Assembly (NCBI RefSeq): GCF_032854445.1
Contig: NC_088301.1
Span: 50,401,116-50,465,115 of the forward strand
Source of the DNA: Liolophura sinensis
Lineage: Eukaryota > Mollusca > Polyplacophora > Chitonida > Chitonidae
Reading direction: 5' to 3'
DNA length: 64,000 nucleotides
Part shown: positions 30,401-39,998 of the stretch, piece after piece
Position numbering within the stretch: position 1 is the stretch's first letter
Layout of the letters: each line of letters opens with the position of its first letter
The notes under the pieces: generated by a model
Seen by the model: only the letters and a program-made list of their open reading frames with translations
What the model was told of the DNA's origin: nothing
The model's database searches: none
Translations under genes and position numbers: made by a program

Positions 30401-30474
30401 AACAGAGACCCCCGATATCAAAACACATACGATGAGAAGAGGACGACCAGACTCAACTGGGCACCTTGGTTGTG
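275..30474 (-). CDS. Unidentified multi-exon gene, partial (3' end beyond left edge)
   Basis: I do not recognise this gene; it is proposed from splice logic. Candidate exons in transcript order, with entry/exit phase: 30474-30431 (0/2), then probably a missed exon, 29733-29643 (1/2), 27635-27546 (2/2), 26059-26008 (2/0), 20562-20493 (0/1), 16373-16342 (1/0), 15132-15059 (0/2), 14777-14738 (2/0), 13368-13316 (0/2), 13068-12998 (2/1), 11095-11052 (1/0), 6586-6506 (0/0), 6392-6357 (0/0), 6294-6246 (0/1), 4837-4720 (1/2), 3996-3942 (2/0), 410-275 (0/1). All have AG/GT borders, and phases match at every junction from 29733 to 275. Peptides read as ordinary protein, e.g. DHRWTVSRLVA joined to CDWSKAAASC, and YLVVSPYWCLLLLDAK followed by VFGIEFAQISDK. 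No catalytic motif or signal peptide was seen. Many exons are only 32-55 nt, so some may be chance picks; the 410-275 and 4837-4720 exons are the firmest. Confidence 0.45.
641..665. repeat. Poly-G tract
   Basis: Twenty-one consecutive G follow GGGT. A run of C (about 890-903) lies 230 bases away. Such runs are prone to length errors and can form quadruplexes. Confidence 0.9.
3607..3822 (+). mobile_element. MITE family E, copy 1
   Basis: The left end TCCTCAACCTTTTCGCATATG mirrors the right end (CATGAGAAAAGATTGAAGAA) as an imperfect terminal inverted repeat of about 20 bp. The internal GGAGAGACAAAACTACATTG and CTTGAATAAAACACC are shared with the other copies. Confidence 0.6.
4720..4837 (-). 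CDS. Coding exon of the unidentified minus-strand gene
   Basis: The exon follows a TTATTACAG acceptor and reads GICIESESGKPSLLCSVLSW, then LLERADQYVQLMGCDWQLL. I end it at a weak GTTTGC donor because that gives phase 2, which the 3996-3942 exon (SSVRADFVEPPIMFENQ) needs. If the donor is not used, the frame runs to a stop at 4674-4676 and this would be the last coding exon. The helical leucine-rich run followed by GCDW loosely recalls the C-terminal part of Mediator subunit 16, but that is memory only and I do not assign it. Confidence 0.5.
5010..6070. repeat. Minisatellite, about 20 units of 51-57 bp
   Basis: The unit is approximately AAGCTGTGTCACCTTACCCT followed by GGCACTATGTCACATGTGAG and AGCTGAGAACT. 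Most units are 51 bp; variants with extra AACAG or ACAACAC are 55-57 bp. Nearly every unit carries CACATGTG or CACGTGTG. Sequence decays toward both ends. It lies in the intron between exons 6294-6246 and 4837-4720 of the minus-strand gene. Confidence 0.9.
6246..6586 (-). CDS. Cluster of three short coding exons of the unidentified gene
   Basis: Three in-phase exons lie close together: 6586-6506 (81 nt, WIRIPRISALRYLVV and on), 6392-6357 (36 nt, VFGIEFAQISDK, donor GTGACT) and 6294-6246 (49 nt, DQEDELSTVFTPSLEI, acceptor TTGCAG, donor GTAAGT). Introns between them are about 113 and 62 nt, short for this window. The 81-nt exon is also open in a second frame beginning DSDSKNLGSQ. I chose the phase-0 frame because it joins its neighbours on both sides. 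Confidence 0.45.
6587..12997. other. Large introns of the minus-strand gene
   Basis: Apart from the 44-nt candidate exon 11095-11052 (NNLMEALLLKDRPD) and the family B SINE at 12.3-12.6 kb, this stretch is AT-rich with short A and T runs. I see no convincing gene in it. Confidence 0.4.
12293..12612 (-). mobile_element. Family B SINE, near full length
   Basis: On the minus strand it starts GGCCCCGATAGCACAGTCGG (A box) with GGATCAATCC (B box), then the family B body and TTGTTAAGTACGACGTTAAA, with a CTCACTCACTC tail. This is the clearest head of the family in the window. Confidence 0.8.
15446..15660 (+). mobile_element. MITE family E, copy 2
   Basis: The left end ATTCCTTAACCTTTTCTCAT and right end ATATGCGAAAAGGTGGAAAA are inverted repeats. 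The interior has TATGCACCTTTTTC and AATATGCTTGAATAAACAC in common with copies 1 and 4. Confidence 0.6.
19504..19825 (+). mobile_element. Possible tRNA-headed SINE
   Basis: TTGGCTCAGCTACTGAAGC resembles a pol III A box and GTGTTCAAGTC a B box, about 60 bases apart. No second copy of the body was recognised in the window, so this is tentative. Confidence 0.3.
21520..21830 (+). mobile_element. Family B SINE
   Basis: The head CATAGCACAGTTGGTAGAGC and the B box GGGTCAATCC are followed by the family B body (CAGCATGAAGGGGATAGTGC, GTCTCAGTGAAGCAGCACTA, GGAGGCACATTACATGCACT). The 3' tail is lost after about 21,830. Confidence 0.75.
21923..22072 (-). mobile_element. MITE family E, copy 3 (partial, inverted)
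   Basis: TAATTCTTCAACCCTTTCCC, then GCAAGGTG, match the right end of copy 4 in reverse. AACCAATGTAGTTTTGTCTC, then CAAAATCTAATTA, match its interior. The opposite terminus is missing. Confidence 0.55.
24248..24394 (-). CDS. Possible small ORF, 48 aa
   Basis: A 49-codon frame starts at ATG in a good context (ACCATGG) and reads MDKITQDFNLLVEDGVDVG, then a basic Gly/Arg/Val stretch with NVAHVGGRKTVSG, ending SPDFFDVS. Its composition looks more coding than the AT-rich surroundings. It could instead be part of an exon of the large minus-strand gene (an AG acceptor sits at TTATTAG within it), but the phase does not fit the chain I propose. No homology is recognised. Confidence 0.15.
   Translation of the reverse strand: MDKITQDFNLLVEDGVDVGRDRRNVAHVGGRKTVSGVSHGSPDFFDVS
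24498..24519. repeat. (CA)n microsatellite
   Basis: A short pure CA run of about ten units. Confidence 0.85.
24911..25106 (-). mobile_element. 5'-truncated SINE, family A
   Basis: This is the same body as the 42.2-kb element (ATAATGGTGGGAGGAAACCG, GAGGAAGCCAGCATG, CTGGACTTGAACC), read in minus orientation with a TTTATTTATTTA tail complement. The tRNA-like head beyond the B-box region is missing. It lies in an intron of the minus-strand gene. Confidence 0.7.
29126..29554. mobile_element. Putative non-coding DNA transposon with GCAGGGTT termini
   Basis: The sequence begins GCAGGGTTCAAAATC and ends TTAAAATCAAACCCTGC, so its first eight bases are perfect inverted repeats with weaker pairing inward. 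TTG flanks both ends and may be the target duplication. No transposase frame is present. Only one copy is seen here. Confidence 0.45.
29946..30157 (+). mobile_element. MITE family E, copy 4
   Basis: The interior GATTTTGGTGACAAAACTAC and the right end AATATGAGAAAAAGTTGAAG match the other copies. The left terminus (TTCCTTTTGCATCC) is more diverged. Confidence 0.55.
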
Positions 30475-33069
30475 CTGAATTAGCAGTTTGGTGGGGTTTG
30501 TGCTGTCTTATAATAACACACTTTATGTCTGCTAAATGTAACAGTGATCGGCAAGTACATGTATTTATGGTACTTGTAATATTCTCATAGTGGCTTTGCA
30601 CTGGCTGACAACATTTACCAATTAATTCCAGTTCATAATGGCCTCATTACTTCACATCGTATGTAACACTTTTTAGGTTATTCATCACAATAAATAAAGG
30701 TCATCACACAAATTTTTTGTTTTATGTTTTTTTTTATGTACTGTATATCACTGTGCATTAATTTGTTATCAGAAAAAAAATTAAGTATTGGCATCAAAAC
30801 TTCTTAATAAGTTCTTAATGCTTCTGAAAGTGTATTTTTACAAACCAAAGTGAAGGTGAATCACAAAAACTTGTATTTTGAAGATTTTTGTGCTAGTTAT
30901 GTTGCACAGTTTCTAGCAACTTGTGTAACAAAGGGTGAATTGACTATACACTGTAACTGTTATGATTTCTGTGAAAAGCAGTTAACAGTCAGCTTAGAAT
31001 GATATCTTTGTCTTTTACTTAGTGTGTTTAGATTTAGCCACAAGTTTTGGGTGCAGAATGGAACAATTAAGGTGCATAAATTGCACACAAAGTTAGCTAT
31101 TGGCAAGTACACTTACATCTAACAAGGCTGAGGCCAAGGATACCACGGCATATATGTCATTGTGTGATATATCATGCACACGTCCTTAGCCTTTCAGGGC
31201 ACAGTTCCTGTTTTGCAGCTGAGCCGATTCTAAGTTGGGATACCATTACAAGGATCAAGGGAGACAAATGTGTTTCTCTTGTGCCCTTGCACACTCCATC
31301 ACACAAATGACCAGCCAAGACATCCCTACTGATAAACATCTAACATTCTTTTTTTTTCCCATATATCAGTGCTTACCACAAACTAATACCTCACATACCA
31401 AAATGGTTCATGTCCCTGTTTTGTGGTCTTATGACGTACACTGTGTGCAGATATTAATGAAAGAATAAAGATGAAACATAACGTTTCAATTCTGGATTGA
31501 CATTTTCCAGAAATGATCATGCAAGATAAAAAACTGATGTCAAATGTGAGTAACATTAAAAAAGTTTGGATTGCAAGCCAAAGAGTATATCAACATGAGC
31601 AAATTAAGTAACCAGTCACTTAATACAATGGTGCTCCCATGTAGCTTTAAGATGACTTCCATAATCCAGAAGTCTCAAAATATTTGCAGACCGTCCAATT
31701 TTATACTTTTAGTCTTGGTACTCTGGGAAAAAATGACCACTATAAAGAAAGATTAAAGTTTATATGTTTGTTGCTTTTCACATTTACTGTACTTAAAATG
31801 TTGGAGAGCTAAAATTGCTGAGCAGATCAGAAAACATTAAGTACATGCACAGAGTGAACTGCAACATTGCTAAGTGTTCCTTAGAATTTATGAACATTTT
31901 ACAAGTGAGCTTTTGTGGTTGATAATATCTAAGCTGTAGTGTACAAACTGAAACCGATCAAACCTGTCCTTCATGCCAGCACCTCTGGGTGAGTTTGTGC
32001 ATGCACTGGACTAAAGTTAATTTTACTTATTTATTCATCTTTTTGTTTGGCAGTAGACACAAATGTCTGACTAACATAAGGGCAAACATGCTATAGCTGC
32101 AGGTTAGGTAATGGTGCCATACCTGCATTCAAATATATATGCAACCTCATAAAAAACCTATTATGTGACTTGACTGAACCCTAGACTAGCCATGATCACC
32201 AAATATTACTCTCCTCTAAACCATTATGCTTTTGTTTTTATAGAAGGAAAATTTCTTTAAAAACTGTAGGCCCAAATGCATGATTTATTTCTCTTTGATT
32301 TATTACATTCAGTCTAGCAAATTCCACATCTGACTCCTTAATTTCTGACTCATTATTAAGCTTTGAGAAGATTTTCTAGTTTATCTCCCTGGGTGTGTTA
32401 CAGGTGGACAATACCGAGCTTTCTGTAACGATAAACTGTCAATGTCATATGCTGCTTTATGTCAACAAAACACCTCAATCTACACGTGAACTGTCATTTG
32501 GACACGTAGGTGTATTTCACTAAATTATCAAGAACTGACAGCTATTCGTTCTATGAAATAGTGTTAAAAGTTGAGGAAGCAAAATAGCAGATCCACAAAA
32601 CTTGTATTAACGTGAGTAATACACGGTTTATGTACACTCCACATCAACGTGGTTCGTGTGTCATTGACGATGGGAGATCAAAAATAGGCCGATTAAAGTC
32701 AGGAAACAGCCTGTGAGTTGTCAACACCAGATAGATGTAGACTACCATGCAATAAGCCATTGGCATTCTAGTCATTGTGTATTGACAAAAATGAGACCAC
32801 GAACATAAGCCATAAAGGCTAGAAATGTCTGAAGTGCGACCTAAGTTCCGTCTACAACACTTTGATGCTGGACGATAACTCTGAAACTCAAGTCATTCAC
32901 TTAAAATATGCAGCTGTACCTACGCCTCCACAGCGCAAACAACTCGCCAAACACAGCTTTTCACCTTTGTCAATCACTTGCAAACACTCTTGTCACGACA
33001 CACAATAGGAGCAATGAAACAATACATGTTTTTCTCGGACAAGAAAATGCCTACCTCCAAAAGCCTTAC
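30475..33069. other. Probable first introns of the minus-strand gene
   Basis: This is AT-rich sequence between the first candidate coding exon and the non-coding first exon. The exon carrying the start codon has not been found and may be here. Confidence 0.35.
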
Positions 33070-33160
33070 CTCGTTGCAAGCTTTCTAGTAAATATGGCGG
33101 TTGGTTTGCCTCTGACCTGAAAAACTAGGTCACGGTCACGTGACGTCACCCCCCAAACTA
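33070..33160 (-). promoter_or_regulatory. Putative promoter and non-coding first exon of the minus-strand gene
   Basis: On the minus strand CTTGCAACGAG is followed by GTAAGG at 33069-33064, a near-ideal donor, and the stretch upstream has no ATG, so it fits a 5'UTR exon. Just upstream are an 8-bp palindrome TCACGTGA (33136-33143, E-box) and TGACGTCA (33141-33148, full CRE/ATF site) overlapping by three bases, beside AGGTCACGGTCA (33127-33138), a direct nuclear-receptor-type half-site pair. A CGCCAT-containing element typical of 5'UTRs lies at about 33092. CpG is locally enriched against an AT-rich background. Confidence 0.4.
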
Positions 33161-34084
33161 CCCAAGCTGGGAAAATGCGCAATTTGGGTTTGGGTGCGAT
33201 TAGTCCAGTATATATCTAAGGTTTAGTAAATCAATACGCACTAAAAAGCATTAAAGTTAGCGGGTGTAGAAACATTTATTAAGTGATGAAACCGTAAGAT
33301 CCCACGTTAACTTAACAATTTTTTTTTCACTTAAGCAGCGGCAATGTTCATAGTACATAAGAGCCTATACCTATTCATGAATCGTTTATTTATTAACTTT
33401 TTTTCACTATGAATATCGTCACGTACACCTGGTGCACGTACAGGTACATACATAGAAAGTTATATACAATTCATATGGCATGGATTATGATCTCACTACC
33501 GCTACTATAGTAATCTTATCAACATACATGTTATCTTCACGTAACTGAACTTCGTGCAAGTATATAGACTTTAATATACAGTAGGCCTACTTTAGGTATA
33601 AATTATGATTTCATTATAAGTACCGTATAGTAATCTTATCAGACTGACCAACAATTATATATTGATGATGGGACTGGCCGAATGATTAGGCTATAGGTCT
33701 ACACCGGTACCGGATGTTTTTCGCAAAAGGTCGTTCACCGAAAATCCAGTGGAATATTTGCTATTTTTTTAGAATGTCCCCACAAAATACCAGTCTCGTC
33801 ATCTGTGCATGTGTTACTATTAGCAATCGGCACGCCTGTATGCCTAGGCCTAATACAGCTTCCAAAATGTATTGCGGGTTGCACAGCATAACTTTTTCAG
33901 TTTGATATTTACTAAAAGGCAATAATTTGAGCTATTCTTTTCCAGTGCAGTACATTTGCTTTGGTTAGCTCATATGGATTTTTTTTTTTTGAAATCTCCA
34001 GTACAGGCCTGGCATTTTAACTTTAAAGGAGCACGATAAAGGTACGTACATAGGTCTACGGGTTCCGAATCCCAGCCTGAGAGG

Positions 34085-34334
34085 ATTTGCGCAGGGTTAA
34101 AGACGCCTGTATGACCGTTTGTGGAGTCTAATGGTCGTTGAAGACCATTTTCTTCCACCAGAATGGTGCCTGCATATCTGTGGGTTAAATGTGGGAAAGT
34201 TCGCCGGCAACTTGCCAAAGGTGGAAGGAATCGGCCTTCGCCGCGGACACTCTGCTTCACTCCATCTGTGCATAGGCTAGAACTGATCCCCGTGGCTTTT
34301 AACATGAAGTAAATTAATAAATAAATATATAAAA

Positions 34335-34335
<1 letters not shown>
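34085..34335 (+). mobile_element. Family C-like SINE fragment ending in a TA microsatellite
   Basis: It shares CAACTTGCCAAAGGTGG with the 36-kb element and ends TTAATAAATAAATATATAAA, running straight into the (TA)n tract, which probably grew from its A/T-rich tail. Confidence 0.5.

Positions 34336-34410
<75 letters not shown>
34336..34410. repeat. (TA)n microsatellite
   Basis: An essentially pure TA run of about 75 bases directly follows a SINE tail. The long Tyr-Ile frame across it is an artefact. Confidence 0.95.
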
Positions 34411-34417
<7 letters not shown>

Positions 34418-35255
34418 TCTTGAGTACCGTGCAAAAAAAAAAAGAAAGAGAGAGAGAAGAAAAAAAAACTATCAAATAAATAAATATATATCAGACATGA
34501 ATGTTATATGTACTCCTATACCTTATAATAATATAGACTATATAGTCCGAAAATAGGTCTACAGAAAATAATTTGTACGTGTACATGTATTTATAAGCGA
34601 CCTGTTTTGCTGCGGACAAATTCGAAAATTAATCTTCTAAGGTGATAATCCATCCAAAAGCCAAGTTATTTAGAGAATTATCCATCGTCGTCAAGACTTT
34701 TATTGCAAGAAAGAGGCAATTTTCTGTCGGTACCTTCGATGTCGATCGAATGTTTTCTCGTATCTTTTCATATACACATGTATAGTAATAATAGACTTTC
34801 ATGTATTTTGTACCATTTTCACAGTCTACGCACACATCATTTCCACTTTGATACGTTTACAACACATTTACCGGTATGCAGGTCCATAAACTGACTATAA
34901 TCAGGCCAGTTAATTCATGTATTTACATAATATTAATTAAACGTCCCACGTGCAAAACCTAAATTAACCCTTATCCACCCATATGGTCAGGCTAATTGCT
35001 TGCAGTATTATAGGCTACGGCATACAAAATATGCTTTCTGAATGAATGTATTGTATTTTTAAAACATATTTGCCGTGATATGAGTCAATGTAAAGTTTTA
35101 CTGTTTTTAAATTACTGCTTTTCTGTTATTTATTAACTGTCCACATTCCGCCAAGGAATGGAATAAGACTCTTCTGTGAAGGAGGTAATAAAGGTATAGC
35201 CAGTGCTTCTTCGGAGAGAAGCAAACTTCCTCATCTTGAAAGTAAATACTGAACT

Positions 35256-38200
35256 ATGGCCAGCAGTATCCGATCACGTACTGTGTGCAGTGGGGCTCTA
35301 AGAACATTTATTTCCAGTCTTGCACAAAATGGTGGAAGATTATCGCGCATGAATAGTCGCCTGTCAAGACATCTGAGTTCGTTACCCCAGAGAGAGCTCA
35401 TTGCAGACGATGAACTCGGAGTTAATCTCCTGGAAGGCGATAATTCTGGTAAATTTTAAAATTAGATGTTACTAGTAAAATTTTGCTTTGTTCTTCTGCA
35501 ACAAAATCTCGTTAACGTAGTTGCATGCACATTCTGCATTTTCAGCATTTTCATTTTGACATCAAAAATTTGAACCCAAATCCAGGCACATGTATGTAGC
35601 CCATCGTATACTGTCCTTGAGCACAATAAGGGCATTTTTTTTTTACCTGTATGCCACACAACTTTGAATGGTAGGACGTGTCAGGGTTTATTATAAGTAT
35701 TGATTGTGTGTACAGTGAAATGTTATTACACGGCTCAGTCTATGTATCTGCAATTTTCAGGTAAGTTAGAGGCTACTATATATGTGTATCAAGTGACAGT
35801 ACATAGCTACATTGTAAGGTAAAACTCAAAGTCAGAGTGGTAAGAGCATTCACCCCATGATAAATCCAGTTCCAGCCCTGAGTTGAGATGATAAAGGCCA
35901 GACTAAGCAGCTGTTGTAGCATTTTTTTTTTTCAGTTTACTGCCTGGTGTAGCAACAGTGAGGTAGCAACAATGTATATGTGCACATTGGAACAAGGGGA
36001 CATGCTATAAGGTGACTTCATGATATCATGGCTTCAGTAATGCTCAAAATGTATTTAAAACCCAAAGATGGGAGTGGGTAGTGGCTGAGTAGGTAAGGTG
36101 TTTGCCTTTCGTAAGGACACACAAGGTGCGGGTTCAACCACCTTTTGAATTGCCCTTTGTGCTGTTTAGCTTGATGACTAGTCTTCATGTGAGAAAGTTC
36201 TGCAGTAGCTTGCCAAAGGTGGGTGGTTTACGACTAGCACTCTGGTTCCCCACCCACCCAGAAAACTGACCACCTATAGTATGAGTGAAAACATTGTGTG
36301 GTTTTAATCCACAGTTAAATAAATAGACTAAGACAGGAAGGAAACATATATTAACAAAGACATTGTTAGCTGGTGGCTTTAGTCTAGATTTAGTCTCTTT
36401 ACATCATGTATTATATTGTTATTCTTGTTTGTTTTTTCCCAGGTATTGCAGTTTTTTCAATGAGAAGACACAAAACCAGAAATGCAATGGGGAGAAATAT
36501 CATGAAACGTGTAGGTTTGATTATCAGACATTTATATTTTATTGTTTTTCTTCAGAAATGTTTACTAGACAAGTCTTTACTGAACATTAACAACACATTA
36601 TTTTACTTATAATGGCATGAGTCCATGTGAAGGATGCCTTCTTTCAAGGAAATACATAATTTGACATGACTATGTTTTGTTATTTAGTTTTCTGAGGGCC
36701 TTGATGCTGTAAAATTTAACAAGGCAGTTCGAGTTGTAATCATCAGGAGTGAGGTCCCTGGGGTCTTTTGTGCAGGTAGACATTATTCTGTCAATCATGT
36801 GCAGTAATTATAATTGAAGTGAAATTGACATATGTATTTAGACTAGACATCTTTTTGGATAAAGTTAGTATCTTTCCTGTAATAAATAAATTAGAAAACC
36901 TTAGTGTGAGAGGCATGATATGAATTTGTGATAAGCATGCATAGATGTTATAACATTATGGCACACCAGATTCACTTGTAATGTGAAACTCTGTGAAAAG
37001 AAACATGTTAAACTATATGTAAGAATACATGTACTAAGTTTATATATTACAGGTGCAGATCTGAAGGAAAGGGCACAGATGACAAATGAAGAGGTGGCTC
37101 GTTTTGTTCAGGGTCTGAGGTCAAGTGTCACCGAATTGGCCAACCTTCCCATGCCAACGATAGCTGCTATTGATGGTTATGCATTAGGAGGAGGACTGGA
37201 AATGGCCTTGGGCTGTGACATGAGAGTGGCCTGTGAGTGTAGTTGGTGAAATAGTATTTATGCCCACTAAGCTGAATGTGTTTAACATCTATTGTTTTTA
37301 TGTTCATGAAAGGTTTTTAGAAATTCAGAGTTTTAGACATTCCATTTTTACCTTGTTGGCCAAACTGTGCTTACATCCCAGCGATAATTTAGTGCATGGA
37401 AGGTGTTTTTCTTTTGTGTTTGGTTTTAAGTTTAAATAATCTTTTTGTCTTTTCAGCATCTTCAGCTAAAATTGGCCTTGTAGAGACATCTTTAGCAATC
37501 ATTCCAGGAGCAGGTAACTCTTGAACACATATTTCTAATGTTACATAAAAATGTATTCTCCTTTCAAATGCATAATTAAGTGCTTTGTCAATTGTCAAGG
37601 TAGAAGTATGGTAGACTCTACTAGAATCTTTGCATTATTGTCATTCTAACTGCTGGACTGAAGAAAAACATATATGTCCTGTTATGAGTGTATATTTGCC
37701 CTGAGTGATAATTGTGTGACCATAACAGCTGAAATATGAAAAAAATTCCTTCTAGGTTTAAAGTTGGAAAAATTTTAGGAAATTTTTAGGTCTGTGAAGT
37801 GTATGGTATGTGCTTTTATGTACAATTTATTTACTTAAAACCTTGGAGGAGGTAATCAAAATGATTTGCATGCATGTTATGTCTGTATTTCAGGAGGTAC
37901 GCAGAGGCTGTCCAGAGTGATTGGCCCAGCTTTGGCAAAGGAGTTGATATTTACAAGTCGTGTGTTGGATGGAGAGCTGGCACATCAGTATGGAGTAGTT
38001 AACCATTGTGTTCCACAGAATGATGCTGGTGATGCTGGCTTTCAGAGAGCTCTACAGCTAGCACAGGAGATTTTGCCACAGGTTTGTCAATGTGGACTGT
38101 ACAAATACAAGTTTAATGAAGAACTGTTCATTGATCACAGTGTAATTGTTATATTCTGTGTCTTCACTGTTCAAGAAAATTGGTTCCATCACAATAGCTG

Positions 38201-38993
38201 TCAAGTATGTATTGGTATTTGATTCAAATAAATGATATAAAGAATGACTAACTGTTGTAATCAAGTTAGGGTTACATTGCATAAGGTTAGGTTGTGAAAT
38301 GAAATTTTGAGCCTCCTGTATCTTACATTTTACAGGGACCAATTGCTTTAAGGATGGCCAAGTTTGCGATCAACAAAGGCATAGAGGTAAGTATTCACAA
38401 GATTGATTGAAATTAAGATAGATTTGATTCTGTTTTCTCTTTTTGCATTTTATTGCATTATAGTGTTTATGTGTTTTGTTGTAAAATATTTGCCTAGTTG
38501 CCAATTGATGACTTTACAAATTTTTCAGGTTGATCTTCAATCAGGATTGAAATTTGAAGAAGCATGCTATGCGCAGGTAAAGTATTGAGAAATATCCTGT
38601 ATCATCCATCAATTTTTGTGTAAGAATTTGTGATTTTTTAGAATTTTTCTTACAGTAAGAATGCAGCAATGTATTGAGATACTGCGAGTGAAATTTTGTT
38701 TCACTTGTTTCATGGTGAATACTTTCAGTACTGTTTGGAGGCAAACTGTAACACCTTCATGCAAATGTATATATATGTAGTACATTGTACTGAAAGTAGA
38801 AATACCACAAAACTCCAATGATAATCACTAATACACAAATCAATAAAATGGAGTATCTTAAAAGTATTCACTCACTGATTACTAAAAATATTTTGTTTTT
38901 AACATTCTGTTTTAGATTGTGCCTACAAAAGACAGAATTGAAGGACTAACAGCATTTAAGGAGAAACGAAAACCAGTTTATAAAGGAGAATAA
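35256..38993 (+). CDS. ECHDC2: Enoyl-CoA hydratase domain-containing protein 2-like, mitochondrial
   Basis: A crotonase-superfamily enzyme expected to act on short enoyl-CoA esters in mitochondria; the AUH paralogue hydrates 3-methylglutaconyl-CoA in leucine breakdown. Nine exons: 35256-35448, 36443-36510, 36688-36775, 37053-37232, 37457-37513, 37894-38081, 38336-38386, 38529-38576, 38916-38993. All have GT-AG borders and give 316 aa. The ATG has A at -3 and an in-frame TGA six bases upstream. Residues 1-46 carry eight Arg and no acidic residue, fitting a mitochondrial presequence. The oxyanion-hole stretch FCAGADLKER lies at 115-123. Both catalytic glutamates are present: Glu166 in GGGLEMA and Glu186 in GLVETSLA, 20 residues apart as in rat enoyl-CoA hydratase. 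IPGAGGTQRL and the C-terminal PTKDRIEG and AFKEKR are diagnostic for the ECHDC2/AUH pair. The wording AQEILPQ and GVVNH favours ECHDC2; AUH is the alternative. Confidence 0.93.
36070..36330 (+). mobile_element. tRNA-derived SINE, family C
   Basis: The A box is in GTGGCTGAGTAGGTAAGGTG and the B box is GGGTTCAACCAC. The body has GTAGCTTGCCAAAGGTGGGT and the tail TTAAATAAATAGAC. It lies in intron 1 of ECHDC2. Confidence 0.65.
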
Positions 38994-39345
38994 TTCTTCG
39001 TGAATACATCAAATTACAATACAAATCTTTTACTGGTCTTGTTGAACAAGAATACATGTATGACAAAGAGTAATAATGAAAAAATGTCATAAACTTTGTA
39101 TGATACGGACAGTCTGTTTGTTTTATAGAAATATGCAAAGCATTCCAACTTGACATGAAAATTTCCTTTCTCGAAAGACTGAATTCAACAAAATATTGTC
39201 TGGATCAAGTAAAATTGTTCTGAGGTCATTTTTTACTCAACTTATTAATGTTTTATTGTGCAAGTGTATGGTACACTGGTTATGTAGTGTGTAATGGTGA
39301 AATATTAATACATTTTTTATGAGATTGAGTTGTAGATTTTGAGTA

Positions 39346-39383
39346 TTATTAAATGTTTTTTGTCATAATGCATTTATATTAAA
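39346..39383 (+). terminator. Possible poly(A) signals of ECHDC2
   Basis: Two ATTAAA hexamers at 39348-39353 and 39378-39383 lie about 360-390 bases after the stop codon in an AT-rich 3' region, and no AATAAA occurs earlier. They are plausible cleavage signals, but such hexamers are common in sequence of this composition. Confidence 0.25.
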
Positions 39384-39889
39384 TATTCAAAAATTAATCT
39401 TTCTGCTTGGAATGAATTTTATTTGCTGTTTGCTGGAATTTCAGTTTCTTTGAAGCATTTTTGCTGTTTTTTCTATTGGGGTCATCAAAAAGTACTTCTT
39501 ACTTCAGACCTCAGATTTGCCGTTTTACTCAAACCAAGAGGCTTAACTCGGTGAAAACATTGTTTAAATAACATTACTTGACAGTTAATACAGAACTCCC
39601 TAAATGCTAAATTACTTCGTAAGACAAATAACAGGCTTGAAAATGTTTTTCAGGGTCATAGATTGTGCTGAGGGATTTGATATCTGGTGACAGTTCAGTT
39701 TATTATACCAAACTTACCAAATATGCATAGCCTCCCTCTTTCACCAAACACTTTCTTGATGCTTGTATTCCCAAGGACCTTATATTTTTTTTTTTTGCAC
39801 TACACAGTATTTATTTTTGCGCAGATCTGAGATTTTCACCATATGCAGGAAGCTGAATATGTTTCAAGTCTCAAATCTGTATACATGTA

Positions 39890-39998
39890 TGTTTGCCCCG
39901 TGTTCTTCCCGATTTCGACCCACCACAATGTTGGCCGCCGTCGTATAAGTGAAATATTCTTGAGTACAACGTAAAACAGCTGTCAAATCAGATAAATA
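39890..39998 (+). mobile_element. SINE family A 3' fragment
   Basis: This is about 100 bases of the family A 3' end (GTATAAGTGAAATATTCTTG, then AGTACAACGTAAAACAGC and a degenerate AAATAAG tail), downstream of ECHDC2. Confidence 0.6.

Larger units (their letters stand above)
26060..30430. other. Intron region with two firmer candidate exons
   Basis: Candidate exons 27635-27546 (VVLTQAWGLCAPTKHSGVDL and on) and 29733-29643 (FTDPIYKLKGAEGKGIFC and on) lie here, with the GCAGGGTT element and MITE copy 4. Two long plus-strand frames (26431-26889 and 28491-28874) are not supported as genes. Confidence 0.4.
33161..35255. other. Divergent intergenic region and ECHDC2 upstream sequence
   Basis: About 2 kb separates the putative minus-strand promoter from the ECHDC2 start. 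It includes a SINE fragment and the TA microsatellite. No TATA box can be assigned with confidence upstream of ECHDC2. Confidence 0.5.

Noticed and set aside
33970..34434. 154-codon minus-strand ORF rich in Tyr-Ile
   Set aside because: It is a read-through of the TA microsatellite and a SINE fragment.
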